DNA of 64,000 nucleotides from Symbiodinium natans. Its lineage: Eukaryota > Sar > Dinophyceae > Suessiales > Symbiodiniaceae. Positions within the stretch are counted from its first letter, which is position 1. Every line of letters starts with the position of its first letter. Below are positions 32,901 to 39,187 of this stretch, one piece after another. Made by a program: the position numbers and the translations under genes. The stretch covers positions 726,478 through 790,477 of the forward strand of contig CAJNDS010000313.1 of NCBI GenBank assembly GCA_905221605.1, in the 5' to 3' direction. The notes below the pieces were generated by a model that saw only the letters and a program-made list of their open reading frames with translations, did not search any database and had not been told where the DNA came from.

Positions 32901-35075
32901 GTTGGGATAGCAGGGCTGGGCTTTAGGGTTCAGGCAAGTAGTTAACCAAATCATGGAGCGCGGCGTTGCGGTTTGAGGATAAGGTTTCGCGTCTAGGGCG
33001 TGAAAGGCTTTCTTTGTTGTGCTGAACCCCGCTTGTTGGTTCATGAGTGGTCAGTATCGTGGTTCCATCAGCAGGGTAAGTTGCACAACTTGGTATGACC
33101 TATCTTGGACTTCCCCGCCTACAATTTACTGCCCATAACCGGCCGCAAAGGTTCCGGTCGGCTTGGGACCTAATGTTAAATTTGTGAGGACGACAACTTC
33201 GCCATCGTTCCCAGACACGCGGCCGACACATACTTCAACGTCGCCGACACGTGCCCCGACAAAGGCCTTCCACGATGTTTAGACCCCAAAGGCTCCTGCC
33301 TTTACACTTCTACCAACCTAAACCCAAAACCCAAAACCCAAAACCCTAAACCCTAAACCCTAAACCCTAAACCCTAAACCCTAAACCCTAAACCCTAAAC
33401 CCTAAACCCTAAACCCTAAACCCTAAACCCTAAACCCTAAACCCTAAACCCTAAACAACCCTACCTACCAGACTTGACCGCCCAAACTCGTCGGCGCCAA
33501 CTTTCTTAAGAATTCCAGGCACACCAAGCCCCCTTCCCCAAACCCTAAACCCTACACCCTAAACCCTAAACCCCAAACCCTAAACCCTAAACCCTAAACC
33601 CTACACCCTAAACCCTAAACCCTAAACCCTAAACCCCAAACCCCAAACCCTAAACCCTAAACCCTAAACCCCAAACCCTAAACCCTAAAAACCCTAAACC
33701 CGAAGCCTCCCCCTTGGCAACCTGAACTAAAATCCCCATAACATGGCAGCTTCAGCCCTCAATCTTATTTCAAGCCCGATAAACCTAAAACCCTAAACCC
33801 CTTAAACCCTAAACCCCAAACCCTTAAACCCTTAAACCCTTCAACCCTAAACCCTAAAACGAACTCTCAACTGGATCCGCAGCTCGCTCCACGAAGCTCT
33901 GCCACGTGCCCCACGCAGACCGGTGGACACCCGTCTGATGGTTGAGGGTTGGTTCAGGGTTTTAGGGTTTTCGGGTTTTAGGGTTTTAGAGTTTAGGGTT
34001 TTAGGGTTCAGGGTTTAGGATTTAGGGTTTAGGGTTTCGGGCTTTGGGTTTTGGGTTTAGGGTTTCAGGGTTTAAGGGTTTAAGCGGGTTTCGGGCTTGT
34101 TATCATCATTGTGTTGGAGGCTTAGGCGGCTTCAGGGGCTCGGATTAGGGCGTCCGACTCCGACAGCCCGAAACCCACGCAATTTCGTGTTTGGGGTCTA
34201 GGGTTGGGCGCTTAGCCATATCTGAGGGTTTAGGGTTCAGGGTTCAGGGTTTAGGGTTTAAGGGTTTGTGGTGTGGGGTTTAGGGTTTAGGGTTTCGGGT
34301 TTAGGGTTTAGGGTTTAGGGTTTAGGGGGTTGAATGTAAGCCTCAGGATCCTTGGGAAGCCCTTCTCCCAGCACCCTAAGCTAGGACCAGGGAGTAGGCC
34401 CGTTTTTTTCCTTTTTTTAGGGTTGGGGTACCCTTATAATCCCCTTAAAGAAAATGGAAAACAAAAAACACAACCACAAAAAATCAAATAAATACAGACG
34501 AGCTGGCTTTTTTTGTTCGTTTCCTTTTTTAGGGTTGGGGTACCCTTATAATCCCCTTAAAACCAAAAAGGGTACCCCTTTTTTATTCCTAGAGTACTCC
34601 CGGGTCTAGTAAGCGGCCCGTGCGCAGAGGATCTATCCGGAATGTGCGATCCGCTGGCGCCTTCAGGAGAAGTTTAGGGCTTTGGGTGTAGGGTTTTTGG
34701 GAGGGTTTAGGGTTTAGGGTTCAGGGTTTAGGGTTTAGGGTGTAGGGTTTAGGGTTGCCCTTTAGTTGGTGCAAGGTTCCCTTGTAAAGTAACCAGCAAC
34801 AAGAAGGGTCGCCACATTCTAATCTGAATACTGGGCTTCCAAGGGACCCTGAACCCTAAACCCTAAACCCCAAACCCTAAACCCTAAACCCGAACTGGTT
34901 CAGGAGACGCTGTTGGAGTAGGGTTTGGGCTTAGTGTTTGTCAGGGTTCGTCGGTTGGAGGCTGTCGGAGCTTATGGGGAGTCACTTTTGGGAGGTACCT
35001 TAGAGAACCGCACATATTTTGCAGGATGACCCCTAGAACCTCTCATCGAATTCTTAGGCAACCTACCAAAACGGG
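17901..35075 (+). CDS. Gene B model: glycosyltransferase-like, multi-exon, copia-disrupted
   Basis: Exons proposed: 17901-17944, 18579-18663, [20350-20359 + 29299-29382], 29802-29846, 30492-30575, 32535-32620, 33189-33276, 33883-33940, 34628-34671, 35025-35075. Diagnostic phrases in order: GYQQFHKLQTC, RFDWVLRLRPDTLFRDP, PAFLDDRAVHVTL, DDNFAIVPRHAADTYFN, YPECAIRWRLQEK. A DWVxRxRPD exon followed by an exon with DDNFAxVPRHxADxYF is a layout I associate with glycosyltransferase-like proteins of algae and dinoflagellates. This is family memory, not a search. Phase is compatible within 29299-32620 and within 33883-35075; 32620/33189 and 33276/33883 need a different donor or missing exons. Start and stop not located. 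Introns are dominated by telomere-like arrays. Confidence 0.5.
17945..18578. repeat. Intron with TTTAGGG/TTCAGGG arrays
   Basis: Degenerate TTTAGGG units 17955-18080, CCCTAAA 18210-18255, TTCAGGG 18327-18390, clean TTTAGGG 18470-18555, then CTGTGCGAG. Confidence 0.6.
18579..18663 (+). CDS. Exon, gene B (5' part)
   Basis: Between TGCGAG and GTTTAGGG. After one leading nt, 28 codons read PTENAGQHASASSGFFLFAF onward to HRVAILCR. Phase fits 17901-17944. Confidence 0.5.
19551..19672 (+). mobile_element. Family D inverted-repeat element, copy 1
   Basis: Left end ACAAGGTGGGGCCCCCTA, right end TAAGGGGGCCCCTCCTTGT: near-perfect inverted repeats. A reverse-orientation copy is at 53115-53235, about 34 kb away, so this is a dispersed family. 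Confidence 0.7.
19947..20107. mobile_element. Large inverted-repeat hairpin H
   Basis: TTTCATGGGTTCCCCTA at the left pairs with TAGGGGAACCCATGAAA at the right; pairing continues inward (CACCCCCCTCTATA against TATAGAGGGGTG). Only this copy seen. Probable non-autonomous element or introner. Confidence 0.6.
20355..20359. repeat. Target-site duplication, left copy
   Basis: CATGT directly left of the left LTR, identical to 29294-29298. Five bp is usual for Ty1/copia integration. Confidence 0.9.
20360..20814 (-). repeat. 3' LTR of the copia element
   Basis: Starts TGATGTTGGTCAGGG and ends TTTACACAAACA on the + strand. Same as 28839-29293 except for two bases (TC against CG after TAAATCA). It carries a copy of the start of the Gag reading frame. 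Confidence 0.96.
20815..20823 (-). promoter_or_regulatory. Polypurine tract
   Basis: AAGGAGGAG on the minus strand, immediately before the 3' LTR (TGTTTGTG). This is the expected plus-strand priming site. Confidence 0.8.
20824..21049 (-). other. 3' untranslated segment of the retroelement
   Basis: About 225 nt between the Gag-Pol stop and the polypurine tract. No open frame or known motif seen. Confidence 0.6.
21050..28963 (-). CDS. Ty1/copia Gag-Pol polyprotein with embedded oxygenase-like domain
   Basis: Single frame of 2637 codons from ATG at 28963; an in-frame stop lies just upstream, at 28985-28987. Approximate residues: coiled-coil Gag 60-280; capsid-like 400-660; CCCH zinc finger (C-x8-C-x5-C-x3-H) 695-718; Lys/Ala-rich basic tract 720-795; aspartic protease motif VDSGAN about 1129; a double-stranded beta-helix 2OG-Fe(II) oxygenase-like block with HRD about 1405 and WHGTEPYVGNR about 1474-1484; integrase D-D35-E at about 1674, 1743 and 1779 (exactly 35 between the last two); RT with DISTAFL about 2196 and YVDD about 2301; RNase H with YSDASF, SATEAE and RCDNAA, about 2486-2565. 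The integrase CxxC pair appears replaced (RNHASVQARG), and a His usual in this RNase H reads Gly (KTRGVALRA). All other core residues are present and no stop interrupts the frame, so it may be active. Confidence 0.96.
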   Translation of the reverse strand: MAGDTRDLSRVLMNDVPLQMLPQSPTPSHFSRITESSPDQHQGMSPNAPSNPAEAQQQQHQRSSLSVSGQGTQVGDVVMNTPGAEFLVRQMNEIRSANGDVVRMMRQLEGNHWDLIAMTGMDQVQQNLEGIRHEMERRTNLLGTGLTTTVAGIEQLRDAALQSRQAYGQVSEACSTLTSQMNELATAVRHLSQRVDDLEGQVFLQDAVSKQVNEIRDRIAALEFQAVAGGEWPEAERKIFLKEHKLQSDKTSLCIHDLQEQVRQLNEKTQEEKRGSSTQLALVLERVVGVEKICKKLRERDEEIQGHLSHVIPQSIASDAGPQQESQAPASLGEPQTFSIGSGTPLQVNERSGEDDWWEAYDDRPISSWLTKPPGLPMESAWMNEGWGANAPTQPPPLPKEFRSSSQDGFHLDGHELRVAGGQWKLMKEFPRILEPRGQAWERGLQFSQYATEMVSVASCIGAGFGKFVRHQIDAALGRFQRRMDAGVHDPDVPPVASGCEEFESRLAMTLLSQTSDDIKRGVIESAAGQVVPSLTILEAILERYQPGGIEEKSSLTSFLRNLPQANTFTECLATLRRLKLATSRILVLGLPSHPPHEAISSLNHMVKTLEKKSPTLSTRLNLLRLRPEILNPTEEGVSLLQTAIEAEARRLAAEEFSKPHHPKGSDAGTGEYEITAAKGKGKGKKGKPTGDTKSTPCAFFNTERGCLKGKDCEYWHGDPKGAKAKGKGKGKEDSKTRAAAKEAEAKAKEKAEAREAKAKAKAAAKEAAARDKPDPKAKPGAKAKAAALVGAEAKSATCYRVCANMALRENDQPSDDGISSSSELSELDGVRSDDLTPSEFGDEFQEESDDEPGPWMWSLRLTGLEWKMWTHPGNIVTRAHAEFEHIDDYRSVEHGAWILHRAGQLDELPAVLNDEWTVTAVHNVLVLDPVTRVFKGAFAFELERVDVQSKLRFVVAVERNQPYVEPWPEDVWFNECMRFGFGAPTGHVRDRIPLEEMLNGHGFGHLAETLGLLGAEFADDLAFLSPRDLVENGIQRQVAEDLFQHEGVLYEVHASTGVQGVRLEEEQIEELAFSLYASWQAGEPVSDEEYDPEVQQRFHGMVRRRRQGAANMCCVSGNRVESDGFVLVDSGANEVLRPQTKRQSSLGEETLQVTLASGSQCAATLNKHGEVCMISENGAKGEWIVGVRKIIDIGGAFNWDQKGARISYPHPFEHARIVNVDCVVTNGLPYMRWSDFKLARIALSKHYRMQQKSICSHKVVTDIPEIPVIPPESQVIDWVDVLEFQEESGDHIQGCKAVEVITSESFAEKLLERDHVEHHEVLAAVKMADLKPLILRRSSKVVGEPSVAKLWVFGSYVRGGLCGITRVTKQHPFLTKLATKFMKQHTENPFMAIAIAEDVAFKPHRDPNDGSFDSTIVGLSSFQGGHLWTENASSDLDEDQAVWRYTETDSAPIPGKLHRLDDGRAASFCATRWHGTEPYVGNRVVMISYIPKGWKAIDLNMRCRLEQLGFQLPRQDLETRLCAASDADVAAFKALIAQSSEVFLNPGAAVTLEERNTLQHDTYKHSQQKHPSSPLSPDDGDDDEGIEGRDGVLGCEGYVGDGVRSETEHPWKSACDLDLKSPLTPSPEDAVRKACREGLYDKRNHASVQARGHRRPHRKLPAKDINDGVISIDLSGPHKESFAGNRYALVACAHIAEGLDLPFVRGIRTKEAAVVTEALRDILNQLVSMAEGQQITFRIHSDQGREFTARLSAEQLKTYNHYRTFAVPYSHQSNGRVENLIDQLKTSTATMLLGGKLDMRFWDELMVHAAKLRRMRALNLKIPKDLPAPGDYVLSRLPRDQMPDFRDRTEPGVFLGLSEHVANGSKVLVERDGRVLVRYARLPILLDREKPRWRLVENPGSDQKTWVSDKGQIAWAAPSDTDILTVEEKLGCNIASPDEVFVRLNNLLEKTRGSEVEKEIFNLFSHGIIAQLPEVAEAHMVRTHEAGEEVEEEPHPADESEDSFGHKFMKFVASRAVSAPDVSAPDKSEKYITRTDEDEQEAEEIFQNLLREAQQRRGSAEVVPNSVLTGERAEKWIEAVQKELTSVESKDVLLPVRQGYEREDLHLEAGEEIPRTIPMKLVLSEKPLTEPDSSANCDTDGQGFLAKARLVACGNFQNNEFAKDELSTENVPSWIVRTMYHKLAQEPTWIAGAADISTAFLNTVLRRGEAPLLDPPAILKRLKLVPHGVKYLPLRALYGLRISPKEWAKDRDSTLNGSVLEPREGDEMPAVRLEPLDICEGLWRLIDVASGQVTGLLTLYVDDVLVVGCPEMVSRCLEFIGQKWAMKLQGFISREERTIKCGSLGQLERKTELVFLGVQMSFNMEGDVIISQRAWILQELHRRQWHLKGCATLPQLELNDDEVKDEAYEQNKLECQRELGTLLWMSTRSRPDIASTVGILASELTHRPKRVLQLIRHVWRYIRGTLNVCLTYKAQKNIQEFTCYSDASFAPTAGRSRSGMVYMLGSSILDWASTKQTLTSWSATEAETVAMSECLSQGGRMQDTVNQLIGVTLPIMLRCDNAAAIILALRESLQPLKWKTRGVALRASWLRDSIRDLEAGVTHEPGATLVADLLTKTLPRVRLQTLREKVGLLERT
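28815..28838 (-). promoter_or_regulatory. Possible primer-binding site
   Basis: Directly after the 5' LTR the minus strand reads GGGTATGAGCCCAAACGC. This only loosely resembles the initiator-Met PBS (TGGTATCAGAGC) of many copia elements. It lies inside the Gag frame. Tentative, placed by position. Confidence 0.3.
28839..29293 (-). repeat. 5' LTR of the copia element, containing the Gag start codon
   Basis: 455 bp, TG...CA, near-identical to 20360-20814. The first ATG of the polyprotein (28963) lies inside it, about 125 nt from its inner edge, so the LTR itself encodes roughly the first 41 residues (begins MAGDTRDLSRVLMNDVPLQM). Confidence 0.95.
29294..29298. repeat. Target-site duplication, right copy
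   Basis: CATGT, identical to 20355-20359. Confidence 0.9.
29383..29801. repeat. Intron of gene B: TTTAGGG start, CCCTAAA end
   Basis: Opens with GTTTAGGG array (to 29437), unique DNA with a short poly-G, then CCCTAA(A)-type units 29655-29785 and AAATGCAG. Confidence 0.65.
29802..29846 (+). CDS. Exon, gene B (glycosyltransferase-like)
   Basis: Fifteen codons LHYRALVLKRQTPTR between AAATGCAG and GTTTAGGG; phase 0 at both ends, compatible with the split exon before and 30492-30575 after. Confidence 0.6.
29847..30491. repeat. Intron of gene B
   Basis: TTTAGGG array 29847-29917, about 500 nt of unique DNA with a (CA)n tract (30375-30400), CCCTAAA units 30437-30470, then GGTGACAG. The 136-codon frame here runs into the repeats and is not convincing. 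Confidence 0.6.
30492..30575 (+). CDS. Exon, gene B (key glycosyltransferase-like motif)
   Basis: Between GGTGACAG and GTTTCTTC; exactly 28 codons including RARFDWVLRLRPDTLFRDP. The DWVLRLRPD motif is the best functional clue for gene B. Phase 0 both ends. Confidence 0.65.
30576..32534. repeat. Large intron of gene B
   Basis: TTTAGGG array 30592-30690, CCCTAAA units 30851-30915, unique DNA, a G/A-rich polypurine tract 31660-31768, poly-C 32010-32030, poly-G 32169-32198, long CCCTAAA array 32344-32528, then CACAAG. Minus-strand frames of 124 and 153 codons at 31013-31656 overlap each other in different frames and show no domain I know; left unannotated. Confidence 0.6.
32535..32620 (+). CDS. 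Exon, gene B
   Basis: Between TACACAAG and GTTTAGGG. Phase 0 entry, reading APIGNPAFLDDRAVHVTLTD onward to SGEPASQQ with two nt left. To meet the next exon in phase, a GC donor after GAGCCG (32606) is an alternative. Confidence 0.6.
32621..33188. repeat. Intron of gene B with TTTAGGG start
   Basis: Clean TTTAGGG array 32621-32697, then unique G-rich DNA; no CCCTAAA block at its 3' end, so the inverted pairing is not universal. Ends TTTGTGAG. Confidence 0.55.
33189..33276 (+). CDS. Exon, gene B
   Basis: Reads DDNFAIVPRHAADTYFNVAD then TCPDKGLPR; AG left, GTTTAGACC right. The DNFAIVPRHxADxYF phrase supports the glycosyltransferase-like call. Confidence 0.6.
33277..33882. repeat. Intron-like stretch dominated by CCCTAAA arrays
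   Basis: Arrays 33316-33456, 33535-33710 and 33788-33860. Between them 33472-33520 (LDRPNSSAPTFLRIP, AG left, GC right) is a possible extra exon. Confidence 0.55.
33883..33940 (+). CDS. Exon, gene B
   Basis: Between GGATCCGCAG and GTTGAGGG. One leading nt then SLHEALPRAPRRPVDTRLM, ending in phase 0; next exon enters in phase 0. Confidence 0.45.
33941..34627. repeat. Intron: TTTAGGG arrays then family C elements
   Basis: TTTAGGG-like arrays 33941-34080 and 34225-34335, then element C2 (34374-34611), then GCGCAG. Confidence 0.6.
34374..34611. mobile_element. Family C inverted-repeat elements, partial tandem
   Basis: Left end CTAGGACCAGGGAGTAGGCC, right end TACTCCCGGGTCTAGT. The interior phrase TTAGGGTTGGGGTACCCTTA occurs twice (about 34420 and 34531), separated by an A-rich and T-rich filler, so this is a nested or duplicated copy. 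Confidence 0.6.
34628..34671 (+). CDS. Exon, gene B
   Basis: RIYPECAIRWRLQE plus two nt, between GTGCGCAG and GTTTAGGG. Phase fits both 33883-33940 and 35025-35075. Confidence 0.55.
34672..35024. repeat. Intron: TTTAGGG array, decayed family A copy, CCCTAAA units
   Basis: TTTAGGG 34672-34756; remnant of element A (34757-34843, with GCAAGGTTCCCTTGTAAAG and CTGGGCTTCCAAG); CCCTAAA 34850-34890; ends TTTTGCAG. Confidence 0.6.
35025..35075 (+). CDS. Exon, gene B
   Basis: Only one open frame, after one leading nt: MTPRTSHRILRQPTKT plus two nt, followed by GTAGGG. Phase fits 34628-34671. Confidence 0.45.
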
Positions 35076-36868
35076 GTAGGGTTTCGGGTTGAAAGGGTGG
35101 AGCGTTGCAAATCACATTGGCGAGTCTTGGACGTGAGATCAGGAGCAACCCTCTTTTGTTGGGGTTTAGGGCTTAGGGTTCGGGGTTTTGGGGTTTTGGG
35201 GTTTTGGGGTTTTGGGGGTTTGGGGGTTTTGGGGGTGTAGGGCTTTGGGGGGCTTTTGGGGTTTGGGGTTTAGGGGTTTAAGGTAGGCTTTGTTCTCTCT
35301 GTCAAGAGGTAACACGCTGGAGTCGAAAAAGCTGCCAGTATTCTCTTCCTGCAGCCCCTATATTTCTACTATACAAAGCACCCGACATGCACATGGAAAC
35401 AAACGTATGACAAGAGTTTCAATCCACCCCTAACCAGCAACCCTAAACCCTAAACGCTAAACCCTAAAGCCTAAACCCTAAACCCTAAACCTCCCCAACC
35501 CTAAAACCCCCCAAATCTCAAACCCCTAGACCTCAGGAGCAGAAGGTGCCATGGTCCGCCTTTCCGAGGACGAACGCCGTCAAAACCCCAAACGCTAAGC
35601 CCCTAAAGCCGAGACGCCGTTTAGGGTTTAGGGTTTTCGGTTTACCCTAAACCACAAACAGAACCCCAACACGGCCCCAAAACACCTAAAACCCTGAAGC
35701 CCCTATAAAGCCCAAACCAAGCTTTGAAATTTCTGTCTCACCGTGCTTAGGGTTTAGGGTTTTATAGGGGTCTGGGCCGTAATTTTTTGTTCGCCCCTAA
35801 ACTCTTCAACAAGTTGCCCTTCATGTACACACTGAGAAAATCTCAAACTCTAGACCCTTAACCCCTGTCTTCCTCCGGAATCCTAAACCCTAAACCCTAA
35901 ACCCTAAACCCTAAACCGTTCAACAAGTCACCAATCCCATCACAAGGCTCCAAATATCGTCGCCTGCTTTAGGGTGGGTTTGGGCTTCGGGTGTGGGATT
36001 CTTAGGGCTGTAGGGGTTTAGGGTTTAGGGTTTAGGGTTAGGGTTCAGGGTTCAGGGTTCAGGGTTCAGGGTTGGGTTCAGGGTTCAGGGTTCAGGGATC
36101 AGGGATCAGGGTGTAGGGTTTAGGGTTTAGGGTATAGGAGCTACAACCACTCAGAAAACCGCAGTTGTCCCAGTCATTGCTACCCATGAACCTGCAAGCC
36201 AGGTTCGGGGGGGGGGGGGGGGACTCGCCTGGAGTAAGCTGTATGTCCGCTTGGTAGCCCAGAGGTGCTCTTTTGCCCCTTTTTCGGCCTGAGATTCCCT
36301 TCGAAAGCAGCCAGCCCCAAAAAGGGTGCCCTTATTGTAATATGGTTACGGGGCTACCAAATCCTTGAAAAGTTGTGCCTTGCTGATTGCGTAAGGTGCA
36401 TGATTGCTGAACAGAAGTTCGCAGCCCAAATGTCATTGTTCCTTTGGGGTGGTCTGTTGGGAAGGTCCTATCAGCTTGAGGGAATCCTCTATTATTGCGG
36501 GTATGCAAAGGTTTATCCTCAAGGGTTTAGGGTTTAGGGTCTAGGGTCTAGGGTTTAGGGTTTAGGGCCTCATTGGGAATCATGTACCGAATCTCGAAGC
36601 CCCCCCCACCGCGAACTTGTCATACTGGTACGCGTTTCGATTTGGCTTAAGGTCCTTGGCCCGGGTCGTGGTGGTTGAGCCCTCGGCCCTGAGCCCTGAA
36701 CCTAAAGCCCCAACGAAGCCAGGTTTAGGGTTTAGAGTTTAGGGTCTGGGCTTCGGGGTTCAGGGTTAAGGGCTGAGGGTGTCAAAACGCCCTTGGCCTT
36801 AAGCCCTAAACCCTAAGCCATAAACCCTAAACCCCAAACCCTAAACCCTAAACCCTAAACCCTGGAAG
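35076..36868. repeat. Arrays, element A4 and weak exon candidates
   Basis: TTTGGGG/TTTAGGG units 35161-35285, CCCTAAA 35425-35530 and 35880-35917, TTCAGGG/TTTAGGG 36018-36135, element A4 36250-36361, CCCTAAA 36800-36862. Possible exons: 35546-35590 (AMVRLSEDERRQ) and 36415-36463 (KFAAQMSLFLWGGLLG, followed by GTCCTA). Confidence 0.5.
36250..36361 (+). mobile_element. Family A inverted-repeat element, copy 4
   Basis: Starts CTTGGTAGCCCAGAGGTGC, ends ATGGTTACGGGGCTACCAA, with the family interior (CAGCCCCAAAAAGGGTGCCC). Confidence 0.7.
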
Positions 36869-36962
36869 GATCTACAACATCGAGCGTGAGGCCGTTTGCC
36901 GCCCTGGCGATCTTCGAGGGTGTGGCGAGGCTTCGGTGGCATCTACGCTTTGCCACACGAGC
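36869..36962 (+). CDS. Exon candidate, unassigned (downstream of gene B)
   Basis: After a CCCTAAA array and TGGAAG; one leading nt then IYNIEREAVCRPGDLRGCGE onward to STLCHTS, phase 0, donor GTTGTG. Phase fits 37939-38030. Confidence 0.45.
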
Positions 36963-37137
36963 GTTGTGCCGTAGAAGGGAGGAGTGCGCAGTGCTACTAC
37001 TTTCTTATAGACCTACCTAAATCCCTAATCCTCAACCCTAAACCCTGAGAACTAAACCTAGTACAGCATATGTGTTGTAGGGTTTAGGGTTTAGGGTTCA
37101 TAAATACTTCTACCCTAAGCGTTCATAAATACTTATA

Positions 37138-37246
37138 CCCTAAAGGTCCATGTACCTAAAAAGGAAGTATTTGGGCCTTGAAGTACCTCCTACAAAGCAA
37201 CTTTGGGGCCCAAGTATTCCCCATTTAGGTACATGGACCCTTAGGG
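37138..37246 (+). mobile_element. Family B inverted-repeat element, copy 1
   Basis: Left CCCTAAAGGTCCATGTACCT, right AGGTACATGGACCCTTAGGG; interior TATTTGGGCCTTGAAGTACC. Seven copies in the window, in both orientations. Confidence 0.75.
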
Positions 37247-37252
37247 CTATGT

Positions 37253-37335
37253 GCTTAAGAACCCCAAAAGAATAACAAATTATGATCCCTATACGACCCT
37301 GATAGGGAAGAATCTTTTTTGAGGGGTTCTTAAGC
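37253..37335. mobile_element. Family I inverted-repeat element, copy 2
   Basis: GCTTAAGAACCCC at the left and GGGGTTCTTAAGC at the right are perfect inverted ends; related to 9312-9429. Confidence 0.6.
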
Positions 37336-37938
37336 AAGTAGTAGATTGAGGGGAAATTGCGCTATCATCCTGTGCAATCAGTTGGCGAACTACGACACAT
37401 CCTCACACAAGAGCTAGGGAACCACTTTCGAGTCCTCAGGGCAAGGATGAATTATGGAAGTTTGGACTTTGGTTAGGCTTCGCGCGCCCTAAACCATGAA
37501 CCCTCTAAAACCCTAAACTGTAATTAATCCTCCACTACAGGTCTTAAGGGCGTGAGGATGCACTGTTGCCAGACCCTTGTTAGGTTGCAGGGCTGAAAGA
37601 TCAGAGATTAGGGTGTAGGGTTTGGGTTTAGGGTTTCAATAGTCCCATCGCCCTCCAGAACGCCTGCTCGCGCCGAAGTGTCACCAACAGCATTGAGCTT
37701 TGAAGGCAATCCGTTGTCTACCCCCTAGCCGAATCAGCCCTAAACCCTAAGCCCCAAGCCCCAAGCCCCAAACCCTAGACCCGAAACCCTAAACCCGAAA
37801 CCCTAAACTCTAAACCCTAAACCCTAAACCCTAAACCCTAAACCCTAAACCCTAAACCCTAAACCCTAAACCCTAAACCCTAAACCCTAAACCCTAAACC
37901 CTAAGCCAGCTTAGCCAGCACACTTCAAGCAACCTCAG

Positions 37939-38030
37939 GAGTGTGCCGTGGGAGTCTGCCGGCGCAACGCAGTCCGGGCAAAAAGGAAGGATCTCGTGCG
38001 CACCGCTGTGGGTTCAGCGGGTGCCCAAGG
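37939..38030 (+). CDS. Exon candidate, unassigned
   Basis: Between AACCTCAG and GTTAGGG. Phase 0 entry; reads ECAVGVCRRNAVRAKRKDLV onward with two nt left. Unknown family. Confidence 0.5.
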
Positions 38031-38112
38031 GTTAGGGTGTAGTTTCTTGCTTGTGGCTGCAGGGTTCAGGCCCCCTAAACCCTAAACCCTAAGCCCTAAA
38101 CCCTAAACCCCA

Positions 38113-38154
<42 letters not shown>

Positions 38155-39110
38155 CCCCCCTGTGTGTATTGATCCAGATGCTTACGTTGTACAAAGCCGA
38201 GACCATGCTAACCCCGGTCCCCCCTTCCATGCACAACGTTTTTATAGGCTAGAAGGCTTTGGGTTTTCGGGCTTAGGGTTTAGGGTTTAGGGTTTCGGGC
38301 TTATAAGGGCTTAGGGCAAGGGTTTTAGGGTTTAGGGGGTGTACTGTAGGTTTGTTGGGTCTCTAAACCCTAAACCCAAAGGTTTAGGGTTCCGCTAAGG
38401 GTCCATGTACCTAGATAGGGAGTATTTGGGCCTTAAAGTACCTCCTAAACAGGGACTTTGGGGTACATGGACCCTGAACCCTAGTTAGGGCTCAGGACTT
38501 ATGCACAAATATGCGGAGATGGAAAGCATAAACGTGAGGATGACAGCAACGATGATGATGTTTACGGTAGTGGCGATGCCGTTGCTGCCGCTGCTGGCGA
38601 TGACGACGACGATGGTTCTAGCGAGAATGAACATCATAATGATACTGGTATGCTTAAAACCACGAAGATTTCGGATTGAGCTGACACAAGGCACTACAGT
38701 GCCAACAACAAGAACCGCTCACAGCCATAAGAAGAATGGCAACAATATTTGCTACTTATTGTGACTCCCCAAACCCGAAGCCCTAAACCCTATAGGCCCT
38801 AAACCCTAAACCCTACAGAAACTCTAGAAAGTTGGAACATGGTTTAAGGATGATTAGAGGGGATAAGGATGTTCCAACTTTTGGGAGTTTACTGTAGCCG
38901 CGACCCTAATGAAACCCTAAACCCTAAACCCTAAACCCTAAACCCTAAACCCTAAACCCTAGAGGCCCTAAACCCTAAACCCCTAAACTCTAAACCCCTA
39001 AACCCTAAACCCTAAACCCTAAACCCTAAACCCTAAACCCCTAAACTCTAAACCCCTAAACTCTAAACCCCTAAACCCTAAACCCTAAACCCTAAACCCT
39101 AAAGGGGGAG
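38031..39110. repeat. Arrays, poly-C, element B2 and a small hairpin
   Basis: CCCTAAA 38073-38105; a 37-base poly-C (38115-38151); element B2 38395-38475; CCCTAAA 38770-38816; a hairpin 38810-38896 with ends CTACAGAAACTC and GAGTTTACTGTAG; long CCCTAAA array 38913-39104. Opposed open frames near 38485-38764 lack support. Confidence 0.55.
38395..38475 (+). mobile_element. Family B element, internally deleted copy 2
   Basis: CTAAGGGTCCATGTACCTAG ... GGGTACATGGACCCT; shorter than other copies because most of the right arm is missing. Confidence 0.65.
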
Positions 39111-39187
39111 CTCCAGCTTCAACAGGTCCTTGAGCTGAACCGCTTGCCGCGAGGCAGCGTGGCCTCTTGTGGACTGTGGAGTGGGGC
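39111..39187 (+). CDS. Exon candidate, unassigned
   Basis: After a CCCTAAA array and AGGGGGAG; reads LQLQQVLELNRLPRGSVASC onward, then GTAGGGTTTAGGG. It does not keep phase with 37939-38030. Confidence 0.4.

Larger units (their letters stand above)
36963..37938. repeat. Intron-like stretch with elements B1 and I2
   Basis: TTTAGGG units 37078-37100, element B1 37138-37246, element I2 37253-37335, long clean CCCTAAA array 37737-37906, ends AACCTCAG. Confidence 0.6.
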
